Source: Spirometra erinaceieuropaei (Eukaryota > Platyhelminthes > Cestoda > Diphyllobothriidea > Diphyllobothriidae). From it: a stretch of DNA of 64,000 nucleotides. Shown piece after piece: positions 45,640 through 57,782 of this stretch; position 1 is the first letter of the stretch, and every line of letters begins with the position of its first letter. The translations under genes were made by a program, and so were the position numbers. The notes beneath the pieces were generated by a model. That model ran no database searches and was not told the DNA's origin. It saw only the letters and a list, made by a program, of their open reading frames with translations. Location: positions 2,521 through 66,520 of the forward strand of contig CACRXP010000175.1 of NCBI GenBank assembly GCA_902702965.1, in the 5' to 3' direction.

Positions 45640-48179
45640 TCTGCGTTGTGTAGTGCATGTGCTGGTGGAGAAAGGTGTGATTGTGCGGTATAGTCCGGCG
45701 GCTGTATACCCCAGTCTTTCATGAATGCGCACGTGGCCTATGCGGTGTGGGGATGTGCGAGGGCAGGGAGGGTAGTGGAGGTGGATGAGGTGAGTGTAGG
45801 CTGGTGCTCCAGGGACTGGTTCGTCAGTCTCTCTGTAAGGGATTCGCGAACGACCGATCAGGTCGATGTGTGACGTGAATGTGGGATCGTAATGAGGACA
45901 GATATGAACCGATCCCACATCGATGAAGGTGGGGGTGCGGTGGTAATGGGACGTCGGACTCGGTCGTCGCCCATTGGTGGGGGGAGAGCTTGAGGTCGTG
46001 GTGGTGGTGGTGTTGGTGGCGGAGGAGGAGTTGATTGCTGTGGTTGATGCAGGGCGGATGCTGTCGGTGGTTGATAACGGCAGGACAGAGGCAGTGTGAC
46101 AGTGATGGCAATTGGCTCGGGGTCTGCTAAAGAGGTGACAGTGAGAAAAGTGGACGTTGTCGAGTTGTTGGGTCCGAAGGTGTCTTACGAGACCGATTCG
46201 CGGGCGGAACGTGTGTTGGCAACGTGGGCGTGTTGGAAGCGGCGGACGGTTAGCATTGAGGATGGGAGGCACTTGTGACTTGCTAGCCACCCTTTTGGCT
46301 TTGGCGGAGGGGATCCGATTTGTCTCACTGATGGTTGCGCTGGTATTCACTTCGCCACGCCGGCTTGTTCTGGGCGAGTTACTCCCAGGTACCCGGGATG
46401 ATCTTTAGTCGTTTAAGAGAGTCCTTCAAAGTGTCCTTTTAGCGCCTTTTTTGTCCTCCTAGTCGACAAACACCCGTTGCGACATCAACATATAAGAGTT
46501 GTTTCGGTAGACATGTGTCTTCCATCCTCACGAGATGGCCGCTCCAACGTAGCTGCCGTTGCCCCAATATGACGCGGATGCTGAGGATTCCGGTCCATTC
46601 TAGGACTTCTGTGTTGGGGATCCTGTCTTGCCATGTCAGTATTCTGCGAAGACAGCTGAGCTGGAAGTGTTTGAGCTTCTTGGAATGTTTAAAGTAGACG
46701 GTCCCGGCCTGCGCTCCATAGAGAAGTGGCCTCAGAATGACGGCCTTATACATCCTAAGTTTGGTACCCAGTTGGAGGTTGTGACGGTTCCACACGGATT
46801 TCTACAGCCGGCCGAAGGCTTGACTGGCTTCAGAGATCCGGTGGGTAACCTCATTGTCGATTCTCGGGCTGTTGGAAGGTGTGCTTCCGAGTTAAGCAAA
46901 ATTGTCCACGGTTTTGAGTTTGCGGTCGTCGACAGTGATTCGAGGAGGAGTGCAGTGTTGCGTGTTGGGTGACGTTTGGTGCATGACCACTGTTTTGTTC
47001 GTGTTGATAGTCAGGCCGAAGCTGGTGCATTCGGCGGCGAGGAAGTCCATGCTCCGTTGCATGTCCACTTCAACCGTGGTGTTGAGCATGCAATTGTTAG
47101 CGGGGAGCAGGTCGTGGACGTTGGTCGCAGATAGTCGCGTTGGGGCCTGGATGTGCCTGGTGTTGAGAAGACGCCGGTCACTGTCGTAAGAGATGTGTAT
47201 CCCGAGGCGCTTATCGCGGTAAGCGTCCATCATAATGGTAGAGAACATGGGACTGGAAAGGGTAGGCGCGAAGACGCAGCTCTGCTTCACTCCGTTGGCC
47301 ACTGAGAATGCCTTGCAGATTGTGTCGTTCTACAGCCCTTTACGACTCACCGTGTAGAATGCTTTCATCAAGTCCACGAAAGTAGCATAGAGGTGAGTTC
47401 TTATCTCCTGGCACCTCTCTTGCAGTTGGCGGGCGGTGAAGATCGTGTCGGTGATGCCCCGCTCCCGTCGGAATCTACAATGACTTCCTGGCAGAAGTCC
47501 TTGGTCAAGGTGTCCGCCGAGGGGATTGAGGACAATGTGAGCGAAGATCTTCCCGGCGATGTTGAGCAGTGAGATGCCTCCGTGGTTGTTAGAGTTGCCG
47601 GTTGCCCTTGAGCTTGTAGAGGTGGACACCTGCGGCGTCCTCGAAGCTCTGACGAACTTGTTCACGGCGCCCCATCTCCTGAAATAGCGTCGTGAATTGG
47701 TCCATCAGGCAGTGGCCGCCGTGTTTGTAGATTTCGGCTGGGGTCGCATCGGAGCCTGGTGCTGTCCCGCTAGCGGGTTGTTGCACAGCACGGATAGTTT
47801 CTGGAGATCCAGGTCGGCGTTGGTTTTCACATGGGGAAGCCGGTCGATGGCGGCGTCGTAGATTGCGTAGGGACGGATGAGGACGCTTCTGAAGTGCTCG
47901 AACTAGCGCTTCAGAATTTGCGGCTTCTCCATTTGAAGCGTTAACCCATTGGAGCTGAGAAGGAAACGTTTCCTTTCATTAAGGGGCCGTAGATGGCCTT
48001 GGTCGCGGCGAAAAAATTCCTTGATTTGCTGTAGTTGGGATATCCCTGGATCTCCGCGGCCTTGCTAGCCGTCCAGAAGCCCAGCATTTCTCGCAACCGT
48101 TACTGAGTAAGGCGGCAACATTGGTCGAGACAGATTCTGCGCAGCCTGCTCTCCTCGGCGAGTAGGCTGTTTATGACTA

Positions 48180-48218
<39 letters not shown>

Positions 48219-48870
48219 ACCATTCCTAATGCTGACGGAGTGCGCGGCCACGGAGAGCCAGGGTGGTCGAGTGAACAGCGTACTGCAGTCGACACCATCC
48301 AGTATCCACGCGGACGTTTTCGTCTGTCGCTGGCAGGTCTTCCAGCCGCTGGGTCAGTCGAGCGGTGAAATGGACATGGTAAGCAGGCAAAGGCAACAAA
48401 GCATACCTGGGGGTTGCTTGCCCTGTGGCTTCCCGCGAGGTAGCAGACAAAACCTCTTCTTGGAGATGACGAGTTAATGGTCCGTCCAGCCATCGGCGTC
48501 GCAGATCGCCTTAATCACCATCATGACCTGCCGATGTCGCCTCTGGACGAGAACATAGTCCAGCAGCTACTAGCGCCGCGATCGGGGGTGCTTCCAGGTG
48601 GCATTATCCCTCATCGGCAGGCGGAAGAATGTGTTGGCCAGCAGAAGGCGGTGTTCAGCGCAGGTTCGCAGGAGCGGGAGGCCATTGTCGTTGCAGCCGG
48701 CGATTCCGTGAGGGTCCAGGCACTCGCACGCCTGCGAGGTCCATGTATTCTCCTTTGCGAAAACGTCGTCAATTGTGCGCGGAGCGGGCCGCGCGCGGCA
48801 AGCGTAGCCGAAATGCTTGGCTATGTCAGTCACTGCGTCCGACCCCACCTCTGGCATTCTTGACTCTGTC
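45640..48870 (-). pseudogene. LINE family 2, long copy (endonuclease end, RT, zinc-finger-like tail)
   Basis: From 48857 the minus strand encodes the endonuclease C-terminus ('[20 protein letters not shown]', '[20 protein letters not shown]'). Then follow an acidic linker with 12 Asp, and RT parts: 'NNHGGISLLNIAGKIFAHIV', 'ATFVDLMKAFYTVSRKGL', 'VANGVKQ-like' start 'MANGVKQSCVFAPTLSSPMF' and 'GLTINTNKTVVMHQ'. The RT C-terminus ('[19 protein letters not shown]') follows. A 261-codon tail frame (46350-45565) has degenerate C2H2-like pieces ('TFRPRIGLVRHLRTQ', 'PTFTSHIDLIGRSRI'). Stops and frameshifts occur, and the catalytic 'ADD' reads 'PAN', so it is dead. Confidence 0.9.
48181..48216 (+). repeat. 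(GTC)12 trinucleotide tract inside LINE coding sequence
   Basis: Twelve GTC units on this strand read as 12 GAC (Asp) codons in the LINE frame on the other strand, between 'EWF' and 'VVINSLLAEE'. The family normally has a short acidic stretch here, so this is an expansion at an existing Asp site. Confidence 0.9.
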
Positions 48871-48950
48871 TTGAAACCGGCCTCAGGTTGGCGAGGAGAG
48901 AGTGTGGAAGATTCGTCGCTAGTCTACTATCACTATAGACTTAAACGCCC
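48850..48950 (+). repeat. Family B fragment
   Basis: Holds 'cattcttgactctgtcttga', 'ccggcctcaggttggcgagg' and 'agtctactatcactatagac'. It abuts the truncated 5' end of the LINE. Confidence 0.7.
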
Positions 48951-49251
48951 AACGAACTGAGCTGGACTGCTTGTATGTAGAGACACTTTTGGTGTGAACC
49001 CAGGCTGGAGATGACTTGATCCCGTGTTGGCTAGATTGGCCGGTCCCCCTTCCGCACTCAACTGCCGACCCCTTCCCGCACCTTTCGTCCTAACGCTCGT
49101 TCTGCTAACTCTACTTCGGCGCCTTCCACGGCCCTTCCCTGTGACTGCCTAAAGCATCGCACCCTCCACCGGTTGTTTAACAGGCATGCCGGCTTAACCT
49201 TTTCATTCATACAGGTGACTCCTGGTTTAATTCATCCTCTCTTGCGCTCTT

Positions 49252-49411
<160 letters not shown>

Positions 49412-49412
49412 G

Positions 49413-50612
49413 TCGAAATGCCAACATGGGTTCCGAAAAGGAAGATCCTGCACGACAAACCTGCTGCAATCTCTCCAGAGCTGGACCCAAGCTCTCGACG
49501 ACAGGCACGCGGTCCACATAGCCTTCATCGACTTCCAGAAGGCTTTCGACACTGTGCCACACCAAAGGCTCTTACATAAGCTGAAAAAAATAGGGATCGG
49601 TGGCAACTTCCATAAATGTATCGAAAACTTCCTTGTGGGTCGACAGCAGGTTGTGTGCGTCGGTCGGGGAAAATCAGATCCGGCTATGGTCGATAGTGGT
49701 GTCCCCCAGGGTTCAGTACTGGGACCCATTTTGTTCCTTATCTACGTGGACGATGCCGAAAGAGATTTAGACTGTGAAGTAGCAATGTTTGCGGATGACA
49801 TGAAGATATGGAGTGTAATTCGGGGTCCTGCCGATGAAGACAGACTGCAGATGAACCTGAATCGGTTGGAGGAGCGGTCAAACCGTTGGCTTCTGCGGTT
49901 CAACATTGCCAAATGTAGCATATTTCGCCTAGACAACACAGCCAGATCCGCCAGCACAAGAGGCTACTTTCTGGGCGGTGCAGCCCTACAAGAGGTCGAA
50001 GCCCAAAAGGACCTCGGTGTGCTTACGACGAGTTCCCTAAAACCATCCGCCCACTGTTCGAGGGTGGCAAAAACCGCAATGTCCGTACTGTACGCCATCA
50101 AGCGTGCGTTTATGAACTTTGACGAAGAAGCTTTCTCTAAGACATTCGGAACATTCGTCCGGCCGCATTTAGAGTACGGCATACAAGCTTGGAGGCCGTG
50201 GGCTGTTGTGGATCAAAACTGCCTCGAAAGAGTCCAGAGGAGAGCCACGTAGATGGTCAGGGGTCAAAGCTCCTTTCCTTATGCGACCCGCCTAGTAAAT
50301 CTGAACCTCTTTCCTTTGAGTTACAGGCAACTTCGCGGAGATCTCTTGCAAGCCTTCCGCATTGTAAAGGGGTTGGATTGCAGTCTGGCCTTCGAGGACT
50401 TTTTTGAATTTGCTACCACGACCAACCTCCGAGGTCACCCGTTAAAACTGCGCACTCAGCAGGCACGGCTGGATGTGCGGAAGTTCTCCTTCTCGGTTCG
50501 GGTGGTCAAACCGTGGAATGAGCTTCCCGCAGATGTTGTGATGTCACCATCTATACAAAGTTTTAAGAAGAATCTGGACATGTTTATGTTCCGAAATGAC
50601 CAAGAGCGATGA
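49413..50612 (+). pseudogene. CR1/jockey-like LINE reverse transcriptase, 5'-truncated, one stop
   Basis: A single frame of 400 codons, broken only by a TAG at 50250-50252, begins 'SKCQHGFRKGRSCTTNLLQS', then 'HIAFIDFQKAFDTVPHQRLL' (RT motif A), 'VDSGVPQGSVLGPILFLIYV' (motif B), and 'MFADDMKIW' with the catalytic Asp pair at 49794-49799 (motif C). After the stop it continues 'RLVNLNLFPLSYRQLRGDLL' and 'FSFSVRVVKPWNELPADVV', the usual C-terminal tail, and stops at 50612. The endonuclease and the start of the RT are absent. It is much less decayed than the other LINEs here. Confidence 0.93.
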
Positions 50613-50783
50613 GAAGTCGAGCTCACCCCCTGTAACTCCTTCTAATTTTGTCCCACCATTATGGGCGTGTTCGAACTATTTCAGCCCAGAACATCTATCT
50701 GTACACCATACATTTTTTACGTTGCAAATAGGGTACTCAAAGGCTTACGCCTATTTCCCTCAATAAACTGAACTGAAATGAAC
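50613..50783 (+). mobile_element. 3' end of the CR1-like element
   Basis: A short untranslated region ends with 'caataaactgaactgaaatg' plus aactg. The repeated tgaact-type units resemble the short tandem 3' ends of CR1-type LINEs. The sequence then returns to TAC/ACT-like repeats, so this is taken as the 3' boundary. An AATAAA lies at 50762. Confidence 0.75.
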
Positions 50784-50959
50784 TGTACTATTACTACTAA
50801 TACCACTGCATGTACAAGGTTTCCGTATGTTTTTATCATATCTACTTGTACTCGCCAACCTCCTCCTCTACCTTGCCATCTGGATGAGCGCTTTGACGCG
50901 TCTAAAAATTCTATTCAACTCGCTCGAAGCCAGGAATCATCTCCAGTGCTTTCATCAAT

Positions 50960-51065
50960 GTCTTCAGCCGCTAGAAAACTAATTCACACACAGGTCACCG
51001 GCCTGGACTCACACTAGTGAGGCACACACACGGTGGACATTGTTACATGCAACTGTCGAACTGTC
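50960..51065 (+). repeat. Family B fragment
   Basis: Contains 'gaaaactaattcacacacag', 'gtcaccggcctggactcaca', 'cacacggtggacattgttac' and 'caactgtcgaactgtcac'. Confidence 0.7.
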
Positions 51066-52198
51066 ACTGTTTGGTTCGGCCGTACATCGCAGCTTCACGG
51101 TATCACGACTACCTGCCTCCCACTGAAACCGGTCGACAACAGACTTCTAAGCATGGCGAAGTCAGTTCGCAGGCCGGAGCTTGTCTTGAAGACTTCCACA
51201 CATATTCAGACGGTTTGAGGTAGGGTGATGTTCCGGAAGACTCTGTTTTAGGACTGGAATTACAGATGACTGAATAATCTCATTTGGTGCAACTAATGGC
51301 CTCTTGACGGAACATGCAGCTATGAGTTGGACACATGAACGAACTCAGTGAAAGCGCCCACTTCTGGAGTGCCTAAAGAAAGAAATTGGACGTTCGGCTC
51401 GCATCTATAGAGGTAACAGGGACAAAACTAAGGATAGTTGTAACACGAGGTAACTCACTTTTGATGGCAGTTGGGAATGTTCGGATTCAAGGGAGAAGGG
51501 GAGGGGGGCGCCCCACTAAAGTGGTTGTAGGACGGAAGATGTTCATATTACTGCCGTCGATGGCGGGCGCGTCCCCGAATGCCAACAATCAATAGAGAGT
51601 CTGAGCTGGGTACTTGTGATTACTCTGGCGTCATCAGCCAATCATACCACATCTACAAACCAGAAAGGCCCGAGGTCTGTACCTGGGCCCGTTGTGCATA
51701 CCAGTTCAACGTCTGAACAGTTGAGCTGTCGGACCGGCTACGATCGGAGAGTCACGTGATGTGCCTTCAGGCTGCATGACAGCAGCTGAGGGGCAGGCAT
51801 GTGGATACGGAAGCTGGGTAAGACGCTCCCATGTCCTCTGTTTGAGTTTTGAAACGGACTCTGCCTGTTCGCGTCTGTCGTCCCCGACTGACCAGTCTCC
51901 GTAGTCTGGAGCGCGTTCGGGATCTCGTACAGGTCCGCAGACTAGAATAGCAGTCAAGAGCTTCTGGTGGGGGAGAGGAGGGAGAATGGAAGGTTTTGTT
52001 GGTGCCTACATTGCCAGACGAGATAGGAGCTTCCTCCGAGGTGCAGAACTGTAGGCACAATGGTTGCCCACAAGAAGATTCTAAAGAAATAGAGGCTGCG
52101 GCAAATTGACGGCCAGTGTAGAGAATGATTGCAGACAGAGGGGAGGGAGGGAGGCCACAATTGCCATTATGGGCCTAGTTGAAGTCGTCGGACAGCCG
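51066..52198. other. No recognisable gene
   Basis: The minus strand near 51720-51640 has a weak tRNA-like look (gttgaactggtatgcacaac) but no convincing fold. The rest is unassigned. Confidence 0.4.
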
Positions 52199-53194
52199 TA
52201 CAGTGAGTTGCCTAACTCATGAAATGTTGGCTGAAACTCTGAAATGCGTTTTCGATTAGGAAAGATTACTTGGTCGCGTTTGTAATACTGGCTATCTTGC
52301 GACATACTCTTATAACATTTCGGACTCGACAGGATATCGGCTTTTAAATGTACTTCTTTTAAATCTCCTGTAGAGAGCGTACTCGGTAAAAAATGACTAC
52401 TTAAGTAGCATGCATTTGTCCCATTTATTTTCGATGTTCTTGCAAATTCAAATATATTTTATAAAAACCATAAATAAAATATGCTATCTTTAAGCCAATC
52501 AATAGAGAATAACGTCTTCTTTATATTTTATACTTAAGGAAGAAGTATAATTAGGTTTTAAAAGAGTTTTCCAATTGCTGATTAATTTGGAGCCTGATCA
52601 TTCGTTGCATAAGTGCTTAGTGATTTCTGTCTGCAAGGTGCATGTGCCCCGCGTAAAGAAACTGACATACTTTTCTATGCCATTAAAGAGACATTATGCA
52701 GAGTCCATAAAATTTTGCAATGGATGCGGACCATATTGTTCATTTCATGAGGAGCAGTGGTAAACGGCCAGGTAAGATGCCATGTAATTTGACATTTCGC
52801 GGTCTAAAAAAGTCTCATAATTAGAAACTTTTTTAAAACCTAATTGTACTCCTTCCTTAGGTATAAAATATGAAGAAGAGGTGATTTTCTATTGATTGAC
52901 TAAAAGAAAGCATATTTTTGTTTGTGGTTTTATAAAATATACTTGAATTTGCAATACCGTCGAAAATAAATGGGAAAAATGCATGCTACTTAAGTAGTCA
53001 TTTTTACCGAGTACGCTCTCTACAGGAGATTGAAAAGAAGTACATTTAAAAGCCGCTATCCTGTCGAGTCCGATATGTTATAAGAGCATGCCGCAAGATA
53101 GTCAGTATTACAAACGCGACCAAGTCATCCTTCCTAATCGAAAACGCATTTCAGAATTTCAGCCAACATTTCATGAGATAGGTCACTCACTGTA
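52199..53194. mobile_element. Fold-back palindromic element FB-2
   Basis: Arms of about 365 bp (52199-52565 and 52815-53194) are inverted copies. Ends read 'tacagtgagttgcctaactc' and its near-complement. The inner arms share 'cttaagtagcatgcatttgt' and 'gtagagagcgtactcggtaa', each with their complement on the other side. The arms are highly alike, so this is the best-preserved fold-back copy. The loop holds a 62-codon open frame. Confidence 0.92.
52575..52763 (+). other. Open frame in the FB-2 loop, conserved in FB-3
   Basis: The frame ends 'ESIKFCNGCGPYCSFHEEQW', and the corresponding loop frame in FB-3 ends 'EFIEFCNGCGLCCTCHEEHW'. Over the shared 57 codons the two align without an indel or stop, while the nucleotides differ at roughly a quarter of sites by eye. 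There is a Cys/His cluster (CNGCG..C..H). No function is known to me. It may be a relic of a coding ancestor or simply well-aligned DNA. Confidence 0.35.
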
Positions 53195-53629
53195 CTTCAT
53201 TCGCGAGTCCCGAAGAACTGGGATTTGAATACAGCACTGCTTCTCGACTAGCGATCATTAGTCACTATGCGACCGCCGAAGATGCATTTAGACGGCAACT
53301 CCACAAACCAAATGAACGCCCGTCTTGCATTCTGTTACCGTCCAGACACACTCTGCAAACGGGTCGCTAGGTGCGTTGAGGCGGATGATCGCGGCTCTAA
53401 AAACAGTCTTTATTTTCCAAGAGGAACTTTAAATTAGCAGGCTGGGGTCACAGTCCAAAATGCAAAGACCTCCTCCTAAGTGTCATAAATATAGAAATCT
53501 TTCCAGACTTATTGACCGAAACTCCGATAGAACGCTTCCAAGTATCGAAACAGATGGCATCCAGTTGATCAAAAAGCCCTTTTCTTAGGTAAGCAGAAGA
53601 GGCCACTTTTTAAGTAAAGAAGACTGGTC

Positions 53630-53710
53630 GACCGCTGGCACGGGCTGTTTATTGTTCCGAGTTTCGGAACTCGTGCTGGAATCCATCGTCAGAGATGACA
53701 GCAGCAACAG
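53630..53710 (-). repeat. Penelope-like terminal repeat scrap
   Basis: The plus strand shows 'ctgtttattgttccgagttt', 'cggaactcgtgctggaatcc' and 'atcgtcagagatgac'. This corresponds, with changes, to the left arm at 58541-58592. It probably derives from the end of a Penelope-like element. Confidence 0.6.
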
Positions 53711-55359
53711 CAGAACAAGCGGCAATTATAGGATGTGCCGGCCAATCATCGATCGATGGCGCAGGACTAGAGATGACTGCGTCGGCGCCAAACCACTTTT
53801 TCGACGACAAATGGCAAGTAGGTAACTCCTAGCCAGCTGTAGATAAACAAGAGTATGGTGTAAAGAGAGGATTTGGATGCAGATAGTTGACACCAGCTCA
53901 AAGTCGTCTATCCTCCAGATTGACAAATTGGCGGATTTCAGAAGCGAAGCTTTGCTGCTGAAGAATAAAAAAGTCCGCTACCTACACAAAGTGTCATTGT
54001 CGCTGAGGGCACTAAGTGGACATTTCAGGGTTCACTAACTAGGGTGTAGGACCCCACTTGACTGGCAACTCCAACACGTACACTTAAATTGCGTGCAACT
54101 GAAAACGGCACTTATTATTTACTGTTCCCATTGGTTGAAATTTCGTGGGCTTCCTGATCGAGTGTAAACATGCCGGCTGCGGTCTATTCGAAGTCCGTTA
54201 TTTTTGAAAATGGTTTTTTGCCTATCTTTTAAATCACCGCGTTCACTTTCTTTGCTATATGGCAGTATACAATAACACTCGCAGCCGAAAATTGTTTATT
54301 TTCTGTCTTCTTCTTTCTGCTCTTAGTCCTGCGTGTTGCCCCACCTGCAAAACCCTCTCTACCACCATTCGACCCACGACACGAGCCACAGGCTACCACA
54401 AGTAAGTCGGGGTCCTACAACCTACCTTTGCCTCGCGTGGTACTCTCGTTCTGCGAGTAAGTGGCGTCTACTGCCCGTACAACAACTGACTACGCTGCAG
54501 CGACCGGCTCATCGTGGGCAACATGACCCTCGGAGAAAAGTAAAAACAGCTCGTTGAAGCGAACAGGGGACTACCCCTTTGGGCATGACAGTCCTGTGCC
54601 TACCCCTCACCTACGCCCGATGCTGCAAGTGCGTGGCCGCACCCAGGTTTGTGAAAGTCGACTGGGCACGCTATCCCCGCGCACTCGAGGATGCTATGGC
54701 GACGAAAAGACCTGCGGGGCCGGACGCGTTAAATCCCAGAGATTGGCCTGTTTTTATGGCCTTACTTTGACCCTAACTCACCTGACATAAGAAGGGAAGG
54801 GGAGAGAGGTCATACGTCCCCATGCCCTACCATGTACGGTATGCATCTACGGAATGGTTTAGTGTTCTGATCTCCCAGGAGACTTCTGGAGTGCGAAGAG
54901 GCCGGAGCAGATGGAAAAACAGGGGGAACACGACATTCGTTCAATAGGTTCCATTTTGCAACGAAGATCTGGACTGATCTCCGTGACAGACGTCAGTCAC
55001 GGGGTTTGTGCGAGCTGCTTGGCCTGGTTGGGAGCTTGACGCACCTGACCAGCGGCTTTTTAAGGCCTCGATCACATAGTGTGTGTCGCCTTGATCTTGC
55101 AAGACTGCACAAGAACTGGTCTACAATATTTCCTTTTCTGGGCCTATGAGCTCACAAATAAGTCTAGCCTTTAAGAAAGGAAAAATAAAGACAAACAAGT
55201 CCTCCAATCACAAACGAAAGACAGTGATGTTTACACCCGAAGAAGGGTACATGTTACGCGCTGAGATCAAGGTTCGGACTAATTTATAGAAACTAATAAT
55301 AAACTCCCGGCCAGAAGCTTTGAGGGCATCTATGGTCTCGCAGTTAGGAAACACGGTCA
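53711..55359. other. No recognisable gene
   Basis: Plus-strand frames at 54333-54790 are short and carry no motif I know. Confidence 0.4.
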
Positions 55360-55740
55360 GCAACCCATCCCATGAAACGTTAACGGGAATTCTAAAATGG
55401 GTCTCCAACCACGAAGGATTACCTAAATTGGGTTCTAATAGTAACTATTATGCAGCATAAATCCAAGCTGTTCCAGACACGCCGGGATGTTGGCTTTTGA
55501 ATGTACTTCCATTCGGTCGCCTGCGGAAACCTAACTCGGCAAAAAATGACTACTTAAGCAGCATGCACTTTTCAAAAATTGATTTTCGATGTCCTTATAA
55601 ACTTAACCACACTTTCGGGAAAAAAATGTTCAGAGATACTGTTTCTTGCAGTCATTCGACAGCAAAGTACGTCTTCTCTAGAGTTTATACTCGAAAAAGG
55701 CGATCTTTCGTTTTTTAAAGTCTCCAGCTGTGATATTTTT
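55360..55740. mobile_element. Left arm of fold-back element FB-4
   Basis: The order of blocks (catgaaacgtt..., 'cgccgggatgttggcttttg', 'aatgactacttaagcagcat', 'gattttcgatgtcct') is that of a left arm of FB-1 to FB-3. Its right arm appears at 56765-56995, on the far side of FB-3. Confidence 0.75.
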
Positions 55741-55849
55741 TAAGACCGTGCAATGTCCATTCAGATAACATCGTACCTGTATGCTTACTAGTCCTCTTCA
55801 TGAAGTATACAAGAGTAAAGTAATATTTTGGCTCACATTTTCTATAAAT

Positions 55850-56748
55850 TACAGTGCTTGACCGATCTTGTGAAATATTGGCCAAAATTCTGAAATGCGT
55901 TCTTGATTAGGAAGGATTAATAAGGTGGAGTTGTGACACAACGCGTAGCATAATCCTATAGTATTTCGGACTCGCCACGATGTCAGCTTTTGAGTGCACT
56001 TCTTTCTAACCTCCTGCAGAAACCATACTTGGTAAAAAAATGGCTACTTAAGTAGCGTGCATTTTCACACTGATTTTCGATGGTCGTGCGAGTTTAAATA
56101 TACTGTATAGAAAACACGCACAAAATATGCTTCCTCTTACATCTTTGGTAGAAAACTCCACTGTCTTTGCATTTTATACCAGAAAAGGTGTATATTTGGG
56201 TTTTGAAAAAGTTTACCAGCCTGATCGGCCGTTGCATCAGCGTTTAACGATTTCAGTCTACAAGGCGCATGCGTCCCGCGTAAGGAAAAGCATGTATACC
56301 TCTATGCCTTGTAAAGGATACCATATAGAGTTCATAGAATTTTGCAATGGATGCGGGCTGTGTTGTACATGTCACGAGGAACATTGGTAAACGGACACGT
56401 GCGATGCTGTGTATATGAACATCACACGGTCTTAAAAACGTCATAATAAGAAACTTTTTGAAAGCCGAAAGATAACCCCCCTAAGGAGACAAAATATAAA
56501 ACAGTGTGGTTTTCTATCAGACAAGTAACAAAAGGCATATTTTCCACCGAGTCACTCTATACCGAGTGTGCTTTCTGCGGGAGGTCAAAGGGAAGTGCAT
56601 TCAGAAGCCGACATCTTGGCGAGTCTAAAATACTACAGGATTATGCTACATGCTGACTAATATTACAGTGCCACCTTATGAAACCTTCCTAATCGAAAAC
56701 GAATTTCAGAATTTTAACCAACATTTCATGAGATCGGTCACGCAATGA
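55850..56748. mobile_element. Fold-back palindromic element FB-3
   Basis: The left arm starts 'tacagtgcttgaccgatctt' and includes 'ttctgaaatgcgttc' and 'ggctacttaagtagcgtgca'. The right arm shows the complement of these, ending 'aaccaacatttcatgagatc'. The loop (about 56200-56430) matches the FB-2 loop and holds the frame 56127-56390. The right arm is more decayed. Confidence 0.85.
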
Positions 56749-56764
56749 ACATTTGAATTTATGC

Positions 56765-56995
56765 GGGCATCGAATACTGATGGAAAAAATCATACTGTCC
56801 AAACAGCCACTTTCCTACTGAGTGCGGTGTCCGCGGGCGGTCGGACAGACGTGCCTTCAGAAGTCGTCTTCGGAATATCTTAGGTCGACGCTGTAAGATA
56901 ATCAGTATTACAGCCCGGTCTAGGTAACCCTTCGTAATCTAAAATGCATTCTAGGATTTCGGTTTATATTTCATGAGTGGTCACTGACTGCGCAT
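56765..56995. mobile_element. Right arm of fold-back element FB-4
   Basis: Carries 'gtgccttcagaagtcgtctt', 'tcagtattacagcccgg', 'tcgtaatctaaaatgcattc' and 'tatatttcatgag', a decayed right arm. Confidence 0.7.
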
Positions 56996-57330
56996 ACATA
57001 CGACAAATGCACACGGGTCCTTTGACTTATTAGTTACCACCATGTTGAAAGGGTGTTGATGGCAGGTTGCCCCTGCCCCTATAGCAGCAGTTCACCCGTG
57101 GTACCTAACGATGGTCACGCTAAGTTAAGCAGCCCCGAAACCGGTAAAACCAGCTGAGAAGACCGCAGGTATATCGGAAGAACGGAGATGTACATATGAA
57201 CATGTATTCATAATATATAGATATATTTTGTGAGTTCTCAAATGCGAAATCGAAATGCCAAACAGACATGCGGACACAGGGGAAGGGACGGGCGGATGAA
57301 GGACTACGCCGACAGCAGTTTATTACACAA

Positions 57331-57782
57331 NNNNNNNNNNNNNNNNNNNNNNNNNNNNNNNNNNNNNNNNNNNNNNNNNNNNNNNNNNNNNNNNNNNNNN
57401 NNNNNNNNNNNNNNNNNNNNNNNNNNNNNNNNNNNNNNNNNNNNNNNNNNNNNNNNNNNNNNNNNNNNNNNNNNNNNNNNNNNNNNNNNNNNNNNNNNNN
57501 NNNNNNNNNNNNNNNNNNNNNNNNNNNNNNNNNNNNNNNNNNNNNNNNNNNNNNNNNNNNNNNNNNNNNNNNNNNNNNNNNNNNNNNNNNNNNNNNNNNN
57601 NNNNNNNNNNNNNNNNNNNNNNNNNNNNNNNNNNNNNNNNNNNNNNNNNNNNNNNNNNNNNNNNNNNNNNNNNNNNNNNNNNNNNNNNNNNNNNNNNNNN
57701 NNNNNNNNNNNNNNNNNNNNNNNNNNNNNNNNNNNNNNNNNNNNNNNNNNNNNNNNNNNNNNNNNNNNNNNNNNNNNNNNNN
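57331..57782. other. Assembly gap (452 N)
   Basis: Undetermined bases. All long open frames spanning it are artefacts of the gap. Confidence 1.
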
